DNA of 64,000 nucleotides from Tetranychus cinnabarinus (taxonomy: Eukaryota; Arthropoda; Arachnida; Trombidiformes; Tetranychidae): the NCBI GenBank assembly GCA_022266195.1, contig WHVY01000005.1:7688001-7752000 (forward strand), written 5' to 3'. Below, in pieces: positions 21,990-33,869 of this stretch. Every line of letters begins with the position of its first letter. Position 1 is the stretch's first letter. Made by a program: the position numbers and the translations under genes. Below the pieces are notes generated by a model. It was not told the DNA's origin, did not search any database, and was given only the letters and a program-made list of their open reading frames with translations.

Positions 21990-22320
21990 TAATAAAACAA
22001 GCTGAGATCATGGCTGATAGTAAATTTCTTTTCACTGAATACAATAAATTCAATCCACACTTAAAGACTCGAAAGCTATATACAAAAACATTTCCAAAGA
22101 GAAAACTAAAAAAATTTCGTTCATTTTGAGAGTTTTACAGTTGAAGCACCAGATATTCAACTTACTCTTTGCACGAAAGACAGTTTTACATATACTCCTA
22201 ACCCAACAATAAACCATCAATCTGAATACAAAAAAAGTTTTTCCCCCAAAGTCACTAGTAAAAGATGCGGATTCTGCATTTTTCCCCCATATATTGTATG
22301 TATGTATAGATATTAAGGAA
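21990..22320 (+). pseudogene. Unknown plus-strand ORF pair, present only in unit 1
   Basis: An ATG in good context (GAGATCATGG, 22011) opens MADSKFLFTEYNKF, ending after LKKFRSF at 22129. A second frame from about 22113 reads SFTVEAPDIQLTLCTKDSF, then TYTPNPTINHQSEYKK and CGFCIFPPY to a stop near 22314. The two would form one protein of about 100 residues with a frame break near 22100. An AATAAA follows at 22319. Unit 2 lacks this 300-bp stretch (deletion joint near 31525). I recognise no family. It is the only plus-strand candidate in the array. Confidence 0.3.
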
Positions 22321-22401
22321 TAAAGTTCTCATATTTTCTCAATTCAGGTACACTGTATCTACTGTCATCTTTCATCCTTTAATTAACTTAACATATTAAC
22401 A

Positions 22402-22793
22402 TTAAATATTACAAGTTTCGTATAAACGGTCACCTATCATCAAATAATCGGATGCTTCATAAAAACTAATCAGATAATCCATTTGAATGATGAATAATTC
22501 TGTGTGAATCCAAGCAAGAAGAGCATCGAAGGCACGTTCATCAAAATCCAGAGTCACTTTGTTTCCCCTTGATTCCAATTCATCGCCAGAAAACAATTTT
22601 TAAAATAAGGCACAACTGAACAAAGGAACTTTTTAGAGACACAATATTTACATCTTCTATTTACAATTACCAGTTCGTCATCACAACCTTGATCGACTTT
22701 ATCTATGAATATCTTAATATTATAAAGCATCGAATTAACACAATGAAAATTATTCTCATGGTTGTTATGAGAGAATTCAAGATAATGTAACAA
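22402..22793 (-). pseudogene. BTB-only relic (F)
   Basis: Covers the BTB domain only. The frame shifts within PYFKNCF (intact relatives read PYFKKLF), so the second half (DELESRGNKVTLDFDERAF) is in another frame. The family start Met is replaced by Ile (IDKVDQ, ATA for ATG). A stop follows RLYETCNI just where BACK would begin. Dead copy. Confidence 0.88.
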
Positions 22794-23013
22794 GCATATT
22801 TCATCCGAACACCTAGTATAATTATATTCATAAAAATTGAAAAATTTACACGATTCACTTTCTTTATTTTAGTTCTGATGAACAACACGCATAGTTTATA
22901 GTCAAGTAAAAATTCTTCTATACAAAGGTTTGATATTTTTCATCTGTAAAAACGTTGAAGTGAAGGCAATTAGCTCATTTGAATTTACATTGGAATTGCT
23001 GGAGCCAAAGTTT

Positions 23014-24576
23014 TCAATGTTGATATTTTTCAATCCATTTCTTCTGATTAATGAAGTAAACATAAAACTTTCCTGATGATTTATTGATCAAAATAACTTT
23101 GTCGTCGTTTGTTTGATGAGAAGTTAAGATTAAATCGTCGAAATCCCATTCTTGGTCTTTGAAAGGATAACTTTTATTGAAGCTTCGAGTTTCGTGGTTG
23201 AATTGAATAAATTGGAGTTGTCTCGTCAATATATAAACAACCTTGTCCAAAACAGTGGCATGGAAAGTACGCTGGTCATCATATTGTTTGAACCAACCTA
23301 GAGGAAGAGCTGGGAATCGACCATACCACCTTTTATCGTCTCTAGTTTTAGCAATCACAATATATTGGTCAACAGATTCAAGTAGCAAACTCTCTTCAAC
23401 TATAGTTGGTATGGACGGTTTACTATCTGTTGCTTCCAAATAGCAGCTAAAAGCGCTAAGGATTGAGAAAAGAATGAATAAAGGTATTAATTTAAAAATT
23501 GGCTTTTGGCAGAATATAAATTTTGGGAAACCATTAAGGAACTAATACACGAACTAACATAGAACCTACCTAAGATTGAAAAACTGGATGATGGTGTGGT
23601 GCAATTTACTGTAATTGATAGCCTCAACTTTTGAATCAAGCCATCGAAATGTCTTTTTACTCCAATCTATTCGGATGGCTTTTCGTCCAGAATCAAATAA
23701 AATATCTGAAATGTTGTCTCCATGAAAAAAATCAAGTGTCATTGTATTATCTTGAGTGAAATCACCAACCGGAAAACAAGATAATTCATTATCAAAAACG
23801 TTTAGCCCTAACTTAGCATCATCTAGCTTCTGGATGGAGACGAAGTAGTTTTTCTTGCTACGATTTAATCCATATTCACAATCAGAAGAGATGATTGAAT
23901 CAAGATTTGACAAGCCTTTGATTAAGCCATCAATGCTACCATTTATTTTAGTTACATCAACAGGATCCATGAAAGACCAACGCACACAATTCAATAGCTG
24001 TGGAAGTAATCCTTTTCTAGAATCTGCATTCTTATTCACCCATTTCATGATTGATTCAAAAACTTGATATTCAGAGTAAACCATCAAATCTAATTTGAGA
24101 ATATATTCAACTGTCTCAACTGGATAATCCAAGAAAACATTTGTGTTAATAATCTTCAAGAAATGGCGACAGATAAAGTAGTCAATAGCTTCTGAATTGA
24201 TCAACTTGGAAACTTTTGTAACTTGAGGTAAAACAATCGGAAGATGTTCAATGGTGAACTTTTCATGAAAATAAGAATACCAAGGTCTAAGCAAAGTTTC
24301 ATCCATCATCAAGTAATCAGCTAGATTGTAACACTTTACCACATTATCCATTTGAACGATGAGTAAACCAGAGTGAACCCAGCTGAGAATCATATTGAAG
24401 ATTTCTTCATCAAAATCTAGTTCCACTTTGTTTTCCTTTGATTCCAATAGATTACTACAAAACATTTTCTCAAAGTAAGGCACAGATGAACAGATAAACT
24501 TTTTAGAAACATGAAATACATTTTTCCTGACAATAATTTTCAATTTAACATCCAAATTTTGATTTTCTTCGCTCAT
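23014..24576 (-). CDS. BTB-BACK kelch-like protein (gene G, C-terminus truncated by frameshift)
   Basis: Exons 23570-24576 and 23014-23455 join in phase 2 (LSAFSCYLEATD) at a GTAGGT donor and TTAG acceptor, giving 482 residues. BTB and BACK are complete (FHVSKKFICS, PYFEKMF, VETVEYILKLDL, VRWSFMDP), and the kelch-like part runs to WIEKYQH. A 5-bp deletion relative to sister G' (32250 region) shifts the frame there and removes the last 40 or so residues, still readable as a relic down to 22921. I start at MSEENQNLD, matching MSED and MGEE in the paralogues; an upstream in-frame ATG exists. It may be a recent pseudogene or a shortened but working protein. Confidence 0.75.
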
Positions 24577-25455
24577 GGTAATGAATGTAGCATTCAGGGG
24601 TAACAATATACAAACTTACAAAAATAAGACAATTACCTACATATAATTGTGCATCAAGATAGAGAAACAGTTTACTGTGAGTTTCTTGTTTAAACTTTGC
24701 ATTCGCTGCAGATAACAAAATACCAGGTTATTCAGAAGTCACGCTTCAACTTTTTTTCTTTATCCATGCGCTATCTGTGCGAATTTTTTTGTAACTTTTT
24801 TAAACATTGATATCCGTTTCCTTAGGTTTAGTTTTCAACGGTTTTTGAGCGATTGTGAAAAAATGACTTATCAGAGGTTCCCTGTCCGTTTACCACACTA
24901 ATCCTTTGAGTAAACAAAAGCTTTAAAATGTTTTACAATTTCGGGAGGAAAATGAGCTTTTAATTTTCTTTAAATTTTAAGTTAGAGTCAATGTTAAGTG
25001 GTAATTAATTTTTTTGGTTAATCAAACCCCATCATTGTCTCTGGCTTTTTGATAGATAACCTTATTGGTTTTTACTTTCGAGTCACGTATAGCATTTCAA
25101 ATTGTTTTTATTGATTAATCGATGAATATAAATTTCACAAACCACAAATTTCCCACCTCATAAAGTTAAATAATCTTTTTCTCATCCCGTTTTGACTCAA
25201 GTTTTAAATATTACTGTATCTACTGGGTCTCTTTAAAACAGTTGAAATAGCTTTAGTTCACGAAAGTTTGTAAATAAGTTAAATAGTTGATCAGTTAAAT
25301 TGTTCCCGTCTCTACTCAGAATGTTGTTAAACCTTTTGCTCAGATTACCTAAGGAATTTTATTTCAACTAAATTTTTCATAAAATAGCAAGGACCATTCA
25401 ATGATTATTTTGCGGATTTGTCATAATTGTTTGAATGACGAATAGAATCAGCATG
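24577..25455. other. Flank between gene G and the cystatin pseudogene
   Basis: No gene. 25200-25300 resembles 38310-38410 (TTGAAATAGCTTTAGTT-CA segment), the equivalent spacer in the third unit. Confidence 0.55.
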
Positions 25456-25672
25456 AGAATTTTATATTTAGCTTGAGTCAAAGCTTGAGTTTGAGCTTTT
25501 TTGATGGCAATAAGTTTCTCGTAGCAAATGTTGTTTTCATTTTTATTGCGATGTTCAATTCCCTTTTCAGTCAACAAGATAACAGTTGGATCGTCATAAG
25601 GGATAGACTTCCACACAGAAGGCCTAGTAACGACAACACTAAAAAGACAAATTAATAGCGCTAAAATTTCCT
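25456..25672 (-). pseudogene. Cystatin pseudogene 2 (type B)
   Basis: Very similar to exon 1 of the cystatin gene at 39221-38934 (RPSVWKSIP, DDPTVILLTEKGIEHRNKN, YEKLIAIKKAQTQAL). The start codon reads AGG instead of ATG (25670-25672). Similarity ends after AKYKI, before the first disulphide pair, and exon 2 is missing. Dead copy of the unit's cystatin. Confidence 0.88.
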
Positions 25673-25739
25673 CTCTAGCTGTATCAAGAAAACATTAAGC
25701 GCTCAAAACAGCTATTAAGCTGTCAACAGTTGGAAGTAA

Positions 25740-25974
25740 GCAAATGAGTGTTTGCTCACAACATGAAAAATCACCTATGAATTGATAGCCATACAAAAAG
25801 AGCGCATGATAAAAGATTTAAGTTGTCAAAATATACTGCATTTCAACTTTTGTCTCTAAATAAGCATTTAAAACAAAAAAAGAGATTTCATTCTAATAAA
25901 AAACAGCCCATAATGAACAAAAATTAAAACACCAGCTGTTTTGGTGGTGAAAACACCAGAAAACCGGGAAACAC
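25740..25974. repeat. Tail block, copy 1 of 3
   Basis: CACCTATGAATTGATA, AAAACAGCCCATAATGAAC and AACACCAGCTGTTTTGG recur at 34090-34310 and 39305-39535. The block follows each G-type gene and its cystatin. Confidence 0.8.
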
Positions 25975-26564
25975 GTGGTTAAAGATCAGAATTAGACTGA
26001 TCATTTTGATCGTTTGGCTAAAGAATAACCAACGGAAGAGTTTCAACGAATCCCACTCTCTACTCACAGTCTAATGAAAATAGTAAAGCTAAAGTTTTAA
26101 GACAAAGAATTTATTTTGGTCATGTTAGTTTCGTAAGAATGTAAATTCACATTAATTTTCTTTAGCGAACAATCGAAGAAATTCATTCTTTCATTATGTT
26201 TCGAATTTAGTCTATCCTAATTTCATGTATCGATTTTCATGAATAATCACAATATGGATTGTATTGACAGTTGGATTTTTTTAAATAAAAGGCATGGTAA
26301 GTACACTTTGTATATTGCATGAATGTTCGCAATTTGTCTTATAATTTACATGAAAAGGAAATTAAATTCAGATTAAATGTTGGTCATATTGAACTGCTAA
26401 CTGTTAGAAAGCTGTAAGAGTTATAAAAAGTCTCGCCTAAACAATGGTTTTAAATTTTTCAGAAACGTTGAGGTGAAGGCAATCAACTTATCAACACCAA
26501 TATAAGAATCGTTGGAATTAGGATTTACATTTAAAATATTATATTTTTCAAACCATTTCTTCTG

Positions 26565-28377
26565 CTAAATGCAATAAACATAAAATTTTGCGGTGCATCT
26601 ATCGATCAGACTTATCTTATCATCTTCTGTATGAAGAGATGTTAAGATTATGTGTTTAACCGGCAAACAATCAGCATCTTCAAATAGTTTAATCTTTTTG
26701 TATGAACGGGTTTCCATATTAAATTGGAAAAAATCCTTACGCGATGTGAAGACATAAAGAATTTTGTCCAAAATAGTCGCATGGAAGTCAAAATCATAAT
26801 GATTATCGTATTTATTGAATTGTCTCGAAGTAGTCGCTGGGAAAATACCAAAATATTCCCTTTCTCCTTCAGTTTCTCCGATGTAGACAAATCTATCATT
26901 ATATTCAAGCAATAAATATGAGTTATCGGGAATCTCATCACCAAGTGCAGTAGCTTTAGCATCCAAATAGCAGGAATATTGACTGAAAGATCAAAGTAAA
27001 ATTAAGATTGAGACTAATTTGGTGATCTCTAAATGCAATAATAAAATCGTGACCCACTGTTAACCCTTTTCCTAGTTCCCTTAGATCGTACCGTTAGTAA
27101 AGTACGACAATACATTTGTAACATTCTGCGTGGATACATCACATCAATCCCATTCAAATTGTAGTCAGTAAATAATGTCTAAAATTATTCGCAAACTTGT
27201 TGAAACTTGAAAAACTTTGATGCAATCTTGAAAATTTGAACGACAAACAAAGAAATATATAAAGAAAAAACTCAAGGATTTGAAAACTCAAGAAAAGAGT
27301 CTTGGTGTGGAACATAACTTAAAATGGAACATCAAGTAGCAAAGCGATTTAGCGTTTTAAAGAATAAACATACCTACGATCATCCTGAAAATTGACAATC
27401 AATTTATGAATTTTCGGGTAATAGGGTTTATAGTGCTCACTATCAAGTTTAGAAAATGTCTTTTTGACCCAATCAACTCGGATACATCTTCTTCCAGTAT
27501 TAAATAAAATATCTGAAATGCTTTCTCCATGAACGAATTGGGTTGACATTGTATTATCTTTAGTGAAATCGCCGATCGGTAAACAAAATAAATCTTTATC
27601 GAATATATTTATCCGTAACTTTGAATCAGCTAATTTCAGGAGTGAGACGAAGAAGTTTTGTTTAGTACGATTGAATCCACAGTCACTCTTGGAGGAAAGG
27701 ATTGAATCAAAGCTTCTTAGAGCCTTTATTAATCCATTTTTCTTAACCTTTGATAATCCAACAGGATCCATGAAAGACCAACGCACGAATTTCAATAGCT
27801 TTGGAAGCAATTCTTTTCTTGAATCAACATTCTTATTTACCCATTTCATGATTGATTGAAAAACTTGGTACTCAGAATAAACCATTAAATCTAATTTTAA
27901 AATATGTTCGATTGTTGCAACTGGATAATCCAAGAAAACATCAGTGTTGGCAATCTTTAAGAAATGGCGGCAGATGAAGTAGTCAATAACTTCTAAATTG
28001 ATCAACTTAGTAGTTTTTGTAACTTTGCTTAAAATAACTGGAATATGTTCAATGGTAAAATTATTGTGGAAATAATTAAGACATGGTTTAAACAAACGGT
28101 CACTTATCATCAAATAATAAGCTGCTTCATAGAAACTAATCACATAATCCATTTTAATGATAAATATTTCTGTGTGGATCCAGTTAAGAAGAGCATCGAA
28201 GGCACGTTCATCAAAATCCAGAGTCACTTTGTTTTCCCTTGATTCCAATTCATCACCTGAAAACAATTTTTTAAAATAAGGTACAACTGAACAAATGAAC
28301 TTTTTTGACACACAATATTCACATCTTCTATTCACAATTTTCAGTTCTTCGTCACAAACTTGATAGACTTCAGACAT
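26565..28377 (-). CDS. BTB-BACK kelch-like protein (gene D', nonsense in exon 2)
   Basis: Exons 27374-28377 and 26565-26982 join in phase 2 (GTATGT, CAG) to 473 residues. BTB (YCVSKKFICS, PYFKKLF), BACK (VATIEHILKLDL, YQVFQSIMKWV) and most strands are kept. A TAG replaces the Lys codon after KFYVYCI (26565-26567), removing about 50 residues; a further small deletion sits downstream near 26460. The start is MSEVYQ, in line with D. The upstream ORF is intact, so loss of the C-terminus is recent. It could be a truncated product or an early pseudogene. Confidence 0.75.
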
Positions 28378-28979
28378 AATGAAACACTGAGAAAATAAAA
28401 TCACCAAAACACATGAAAAATAGTTGATAGCGAAGTACTAAAAAAATATTTTAAAAGCATAAAGTTAGTCTTGGAGTCATAAAATGTAAATTGTGTTTAC
28501 ATCAAGAAGTGTTCATTCAGCTCAGATGTTTTTACTGCTTACTATTGATAAGGGCGGGACTTACACGTTATGTTGCGTAAAATCAAATAGTGTAAATCAA
28601 GTAGCCGTCGGATGCCATCAATATTAGTATAAACTATGTGAATCAGATGATGGATAAGTTTCTTAAGGAACTTAATCGATTAAATCTTGAAACATGTTTC
28701 GAGTGCAATGAATTAGCATCTTAACATTCATCAATTCTAAGTTCAAGTTGTGCTTTCTATTCATTTGATCTCTCTGCTATTGAGATTTGAAGGTGACGTG
28801 ACAGTACTGTCCATTTTCATTATTGTTAACGAATAATTTTGTAAATAATAAAAGAGTTTATTTTAAATTATAATAATCATAATCATATGCATAAAAATTG
28901 GGAATAAACTCGAAAAATGAAAAATTCATTGCAATTTCTACACCAATACTTAAAGTTTGGTGAATAAGGCACAAGTATT
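28378..28979. other. Flank between genes D' and E'
   Basis: Near-identical partner of 18851-19433. No gene. Confidence 0.65.
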
Positions 28980-30966
28980 TCAGAGGTCACAAAACTTTCT
29001 TTTATACAATGGTTTGATATATTTTGTCTGTAAAAATGTTGAGGCGAAGGCAATTAGCTGATTGGCACGAGCATTAGAACTGTCAGAATAAAAATTTACA
29101 TTCATGATTCGATACTTTTCAATCCATTTCTCCTGAATAATGAGGTAAACATGAATTTTTCCTGATGATTTATTGACCAAAATAACTTTGTCGTCCTTTG
29201 ATTGTTGAGAAGTTAAGATTAAATCATTGAGACTCCATTTTTGCCCTTTGAAAGGATAACTCTTATTGAAGCTTCGAGTTTCGTGGTTGAATTGAATAAA
29301 TTCGAGTTCCTCCGTCAATATATAAACAACTTTATCCAAAATAGTGGCATGGAAAGATTGATCAGGTTCTCCATAAGTATAGCACCAATCTGGAGGTACA
29401 ACTGGGAAATGACCGCACCACTTTTTCTCGTCTTCAGTTTTACCAATCGCAATATATTTGTTAACAGATTCAAGAAACACACCATGGGTAGAATATAAAT
29501 TCGGTTTAGTATCTTTTTCTTCCAAATAGCAGGCCAAGGAGCTAGAAGATAAAAAGAGAAAGAGATTAGACGAAGAATATTTGAGTATTTTATACTGATA
29601 TACAGATAAAAAAGACTAAAAAGTAAATAAATACACTAATATTTACTTTAAATTTTGTAGAAGTTGCAATTTTAAAGAAAAATCATATTTTCGGAATCTA
29701 AACAGAAAATTAATTGAGATGATTATACAACTATGAGTAGTGGTTTTATGATATGAATTCTATCATATAAGCATTTTCCATCACATCGATAGCAAAAAAT
29801 TTAGCATTTATGAAGAAGTTTGATAATGAAATACAAAAATCGTGAATGAACATGAAGTTCTTTTCATGTTTTTCTAACATTTCTCAAAGGCTCTAAAATT
29901 TTTGGTGAAATTTTTTGTGAATGGATAAATTTTGAAAGACCATCTAAGATCAGGGACTTTAAACATACCCTGATTGCGTCAAAAACTTAACGATGATATT
30001 GGTCAATTGATTATAGCGGTTTTCATTATTGCCTTCCATATCAAGCCATCGAAATGTCTTTTTACTCCAATCTATTCGGATACCTTTTCGTCCAGAATCA
30101 AATACAATATCTGAAATGTGTTCTCCAGGAATAAATCCAAGTGATATTGAGTCATCTTGAGTAAAATCACCGATCGGCAAACGAAATAATTCAGTATCAA
30201 ACACATTTATTGTTAAATTTGAATCATCAATTCGGTCAATAGAGATGAAGAAGTTTTGTTTACTACGATTGAATCCATATTCACAATCAGGAGAGGTAAT
30301 TGAATCAAGATTTGACAAGCCTTTGATTAACTTATTACTCTTTATTTTGGTAACATCAACAGGATCCATGAAAGACCAGCGTACACAATTTAATAGCTTT
30401 GGAAGTAATCGTTTTCTAGAACCAGTCCTTTTATTCACCCATCTTATGATTGCTTCAAAAACTTGGTATTCAGAGTAAATCATTAAATCTAATTTGAGAA
30501 TATGTTCAACTGTTTCAACTGGATATTGCAAGAAGATATCTGTATTGGCGATCAGCAAGAAATGGCGACAAATAAAGTTGTCAATAACTTGTAAATTGAT
30601 CAACTTAGTAGTTTTTGTAACTTTGCTTAAAATAACTGGAATATGTTCAATCTTAAAATTGTCCTGGAAATATTTAAGACATGGTTTAAACAAACGGTCA
30701 CTTATCATCAAATGATCAGCTACTTCGAAGATATCGACAACGTCCTCCAGTTGAATTAAAAAAGACCCACAATGAATCCAGTTGAGGACAGAATCGAAGT
30801 TATGTTCATCAAAATCTAGTTCCACTTTGTTTTCCTTTGGTTTCAACGAATCATCACAAAACATTTTTTCAAAATATGGCACAGCTGAACAGATGAACTT
30901 TTTAGAAACATAATAAACATTTTTCCTAACAACAATTTTTAATTCCTCATCCGTGCTTTGATCCAT
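28980..30966 (-). CDS. BTB-BACK kelch-like protein (gene E', intact)
   Basis: Exons 29969-30966 and 28980-29541 join in phase 2 to 519 residues, the same length as E. BTB and BACK are nearly those of E. Exon 2 begins SLACYLEEKDTKPNLYSTHG; its first 55 residues differ from E at many sites (for example GVFLESVN for DTYLESVD, CGHFPVVPPD for FGLFPVGPPH), while the remainder is almost identical. The start MDQSTDEELK is the first ATG fitting the family; an upstream in-frame ATG (31027-31029) would add about 21 hydrophobic residues (FLKFLLSFCVISL) that no intact paralogue shares. Domain-based role: CUL3 adaptor, inferred. Confidence 0.88.
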
Positions 30967-31608
30967 TTCGTCCGTGATAAATTGGTTAAGAGATATTACA
31001 CAAAAACTTAACAAAAACTTTAAAAACAAACAAATTTTATAGCTACAACTGTAATCCTTCTCATATTAAACAGTTTGTATTTTATTGTTAGAATCCGCAC
31101 TTTGGTTAAAATATCCGCGAGCTCTTATCAAACCAGAAATCACTAAAAGTAACTTTCAGTAAACACATAAAACACTAAAATACCATCGACCAAGCTACAA
31201 ATGTGTCGATGTTTGAAAGAACGCATTTTTTAAACCTCGTTTCTTGAGGCTCGTAACTAATGAAGCTAAGAAACTATGGTAACCACAGTGTTGTTAGGTA
31301 CTTTCTGGTTCATAATTTTCTACCGCCAAATTTAAAAAGGAGAAAGCAGGATTCGCATTTTGATTTTGTCGAGGCAATCAGAAAGTTTTCATTTTTTCTG
31401 TGTAAATTTCAATCTCAATGTAATCTCGAAGTCTTAGCTTTGATAACATTGAACTTTGAATTAAAAATTGAATGGATGGTGCCAAGCTAATTATAAACTA
31501 ATACAATGTAACTTTAATAAAATATTAATAAATAAAGCTCTCAATTCAGGTACACTGTATCTACTGGTATGTCATCGTTCATCCTTTAATTAACTTAACA
31601 TACTAACA
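30967..31608. other. 5' flank of gene E'
   Basis: Partner of 21437-21989, with the unit-1-only stretch at 22005-22320 missing. No gene. Confidence 0.6.
31320..31332 (-). promoter_or_regulatory. Conserved upstream motif CTACCGCCAAATT (copy 5)
   Basis: 354 bp upstream of the ATG of E'. Confidence 0.4.
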
Positions 31609-32052
31609 TTAAATACAAGTTTCGTATAAACTGTCATCGATCTTAAGATAATCAGCTGCTTCATAGAAACTAATCAGATAATCCATACGAATGATGAATA
31701 AATCTGTGTGAATCCAAGCAAGAAGAGCATCAAAGGCACGTTCATCAAAATCTAGAGTCACTTTGTTTTCCCTTGATTCCAATTCATCGTCAGAAAACAA
31801 TTTTTTAAAATAAGGCACAACTGAACAAATGAACTTTTTAGAGACACAATATTCACATCTTCTATTCACAATTATCAGTTCGTCATCACAATTCTGATCC
31901 ACTTCATCTATTACTGTCTTAATATCATAAAGCATCAAATTAAAACAATGAAAATTATTCTTATTGTTGTTATGAGAGAATGTCAATTGTGTCAGTTCTA
32001 AATAATGTAACAGGAATATTTCATCCGAACAGCTTGTATAATTATTATTCAT
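31609..32052 (-). pseudogene. BTB-only copy (F'), open frame but lost start
   Basis: Open frame of 147 codons whose last 100 residues are a BTB domain (CEYCVSKKFICS, PYFKKLF, DFDERAFDALLAWIHT), with a stop at ETCI where BACK begins in full genes. The family ATG is ATA here (VIDEVDQNC), as in F, so translation would have to start in non-conserved upstream sequence (ATG at 32052). Unlike F it has no frameshift. A BTB-only protein could in principle act as a dominant partner by dimerising, but the shared start loss makes a pseudogene likelier. Confidence 0.7.
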
Positions 32053-32120
32053 TCATAAAAATTGAAAAATTTACACGATTCACTTTCTTTATTTTAGTTC
32101 TGATGAGTAACACGCATAGT

Positions 32121-33801
32121 TTATAGTGAAGTAAAAATTCTTCTATACAAAGGTTTGATATTTTTCATCTGTAAAAACGTTGAAGTGAAGGCAATCAGCT
32201 CATTCGAATTTACATTGGAATTGCTGGAGCCAAAGTTTACAATCTTGATTCGATATTTTTCAATCCATTTTTTCTGATTAATGAGGTAAACATAAAACTT
32301 TCCTGATGATTTATTGACCAAAATAACTTTGTCGTCGTTTGTTTGATGAGAAGTCAAGATTAAATCGTTGAAATTCCATTTCTTGTCTTTGAATGGTTCA
32401 CTTTTATTGAAACATTTAGTTTCGCAATCGAATTGAATAAATTGGAGTTGTCTCGTCAATATATAAACAACCTTGTCCAAAATAGTGACATGGAAAGTAC
32501 GCTTGTCATCGTAATTTGTCCAACCTATGGGAAGAGCTGGGAATCGACCATACCACCTTTTCTCGTCTCTAGTTTTACCAATCACAATATATTGGTCAAC
32601 AGATTCAAGTACCAAACTCTCTTCAATGATAATTGGTGAAGACGGTTTACTATCTGGGGCTTCCAAATAGCAATGAAAAACGCTAAGGATTGAGAAAAGA
32701 ATGAATAAAGGTATTAATTTAAAAATTGACTTTGGCAGAATGTAAATTTTGGGAAACCATTAATGAACTAATACATGAAAAAACACATAGAACCTACCTA
32801 AGATTGAAAAACTGGGTGATGGTGTGATGCAATTTCTCGTAATTGATTTCCTCAACTTTTGAGTCAAGCCATCGAAATGTCTTTTTACTCCAATCTATTC
32901 GGATGGCTTTTCGTCCAGAATCAAATAAAATATCTGAAATGTTTTCTCCATGAAAAAAATCAAGTGTCATTGTATTATCTTGAGTGAAATCACCAATCGG
33001 AAAAAAAGATAATTCATTATCGAATAAGTTTACGCGTAGCTTTGAATTAGCTAATTTCAGGAGTGAGACGAAGAAGTTTTGTTTAGTACGATTGAATCCA
33101 TATTCACAATCAGAAGAGATGATTGAATCCAGATTTGACAAGCCTTTGATTAAGCCATCAAGTCTACCCTTTATTTTAGTTACATCAACAGGATCCATGA
33201 AAGACCAACGCACACAATTCAATAGCTGTGGAAGTAATTCTTCTCTTGAATATTCTTTGCTCACCCATTTCATGATTGATTCAAAAACTTGATATTCAGA
33301 GTAAACCATCAAATCTAATTTGAGAATATATTCAACTGTCTCAACTGGATAATCCAAGAAAACATTTGTGTTAATAATCTTCAAGAAATGGCGACAGATA
33401 AAGTAGTCAATAGCCTCTGAATTCATAAACTTGGAAACTTTTGTAACTTGAGGTAAAACAATCGGAAGATGTTTAATGGTGAACTTTTCATGAAAATAAG
33501 AATACCAAGGTCTAAGCAAAGTTTCATCTATCATCAAGTAATCAGCTAGATTGTAACACTTTATCACATTATCCATTTGAACGATGAGTAAACCAGAGTG
33601 AATCCAGTTGAGAATTATATCGAAGATTTCTTCATCAAAATCGAGTTCCACTTTGTTTTCCTTTGATTCCAATAGATTGCTACAAAACATTTTCTCAAAG
33701 TAAGGGACAGATGAACAGATGAACTTTTTAGAAACATAAAATACATTTTTCCTGACAATAATTTTCAATTCCTCATCCAAATTTTGACTGTCTTCGCTCA
33801 T
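32121..33801 (-). CDS. BTB-BACK kelch-like protein (gene G', intact)
   Basis: Exons 32798-33801 and 32121-32682 join in phase 2 (GTAGGT donor, TTAG acceptor, reading LSVFHCYLEAPD) to 521 residues. BTB about 10-105 (FYVSKKFICS, PYFEKMF), BACK about 115-215 (VETVEYILKLDL, YQVFESIMKWV), C-terminal strands NISDILFDSGRK, VVYILTRQLQF, GKFYVYLINQKKWIEKY, ending KNIKPLYRR. It keeps the C-terminal 40 residues that sister G lost. A 1-codon gap relative to G falls in the variable loop near GWTNYDD. The start is MSEDSQNLD. Confidence 0.88.
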
Positions 33802-33869
33802 GGTAATGAATGTAGCATTCAGGGGGAACAATATACAAACTTATAAAATAAGACAATTACCCATATACT

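Larger units (their letters stand above)
16447..25974. repeat. Tandem segmental duplication, unit 1
   Basis: Gene order D, E, F relic, G, cystatin pseudogene and tail block is repeated at 25975-34310 in the same order and orientation. Matches extend through introns and flanks. The left edge is set by GTGGTTAAAGATCA at about 16453 and 25976. Confidence 0.9.
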
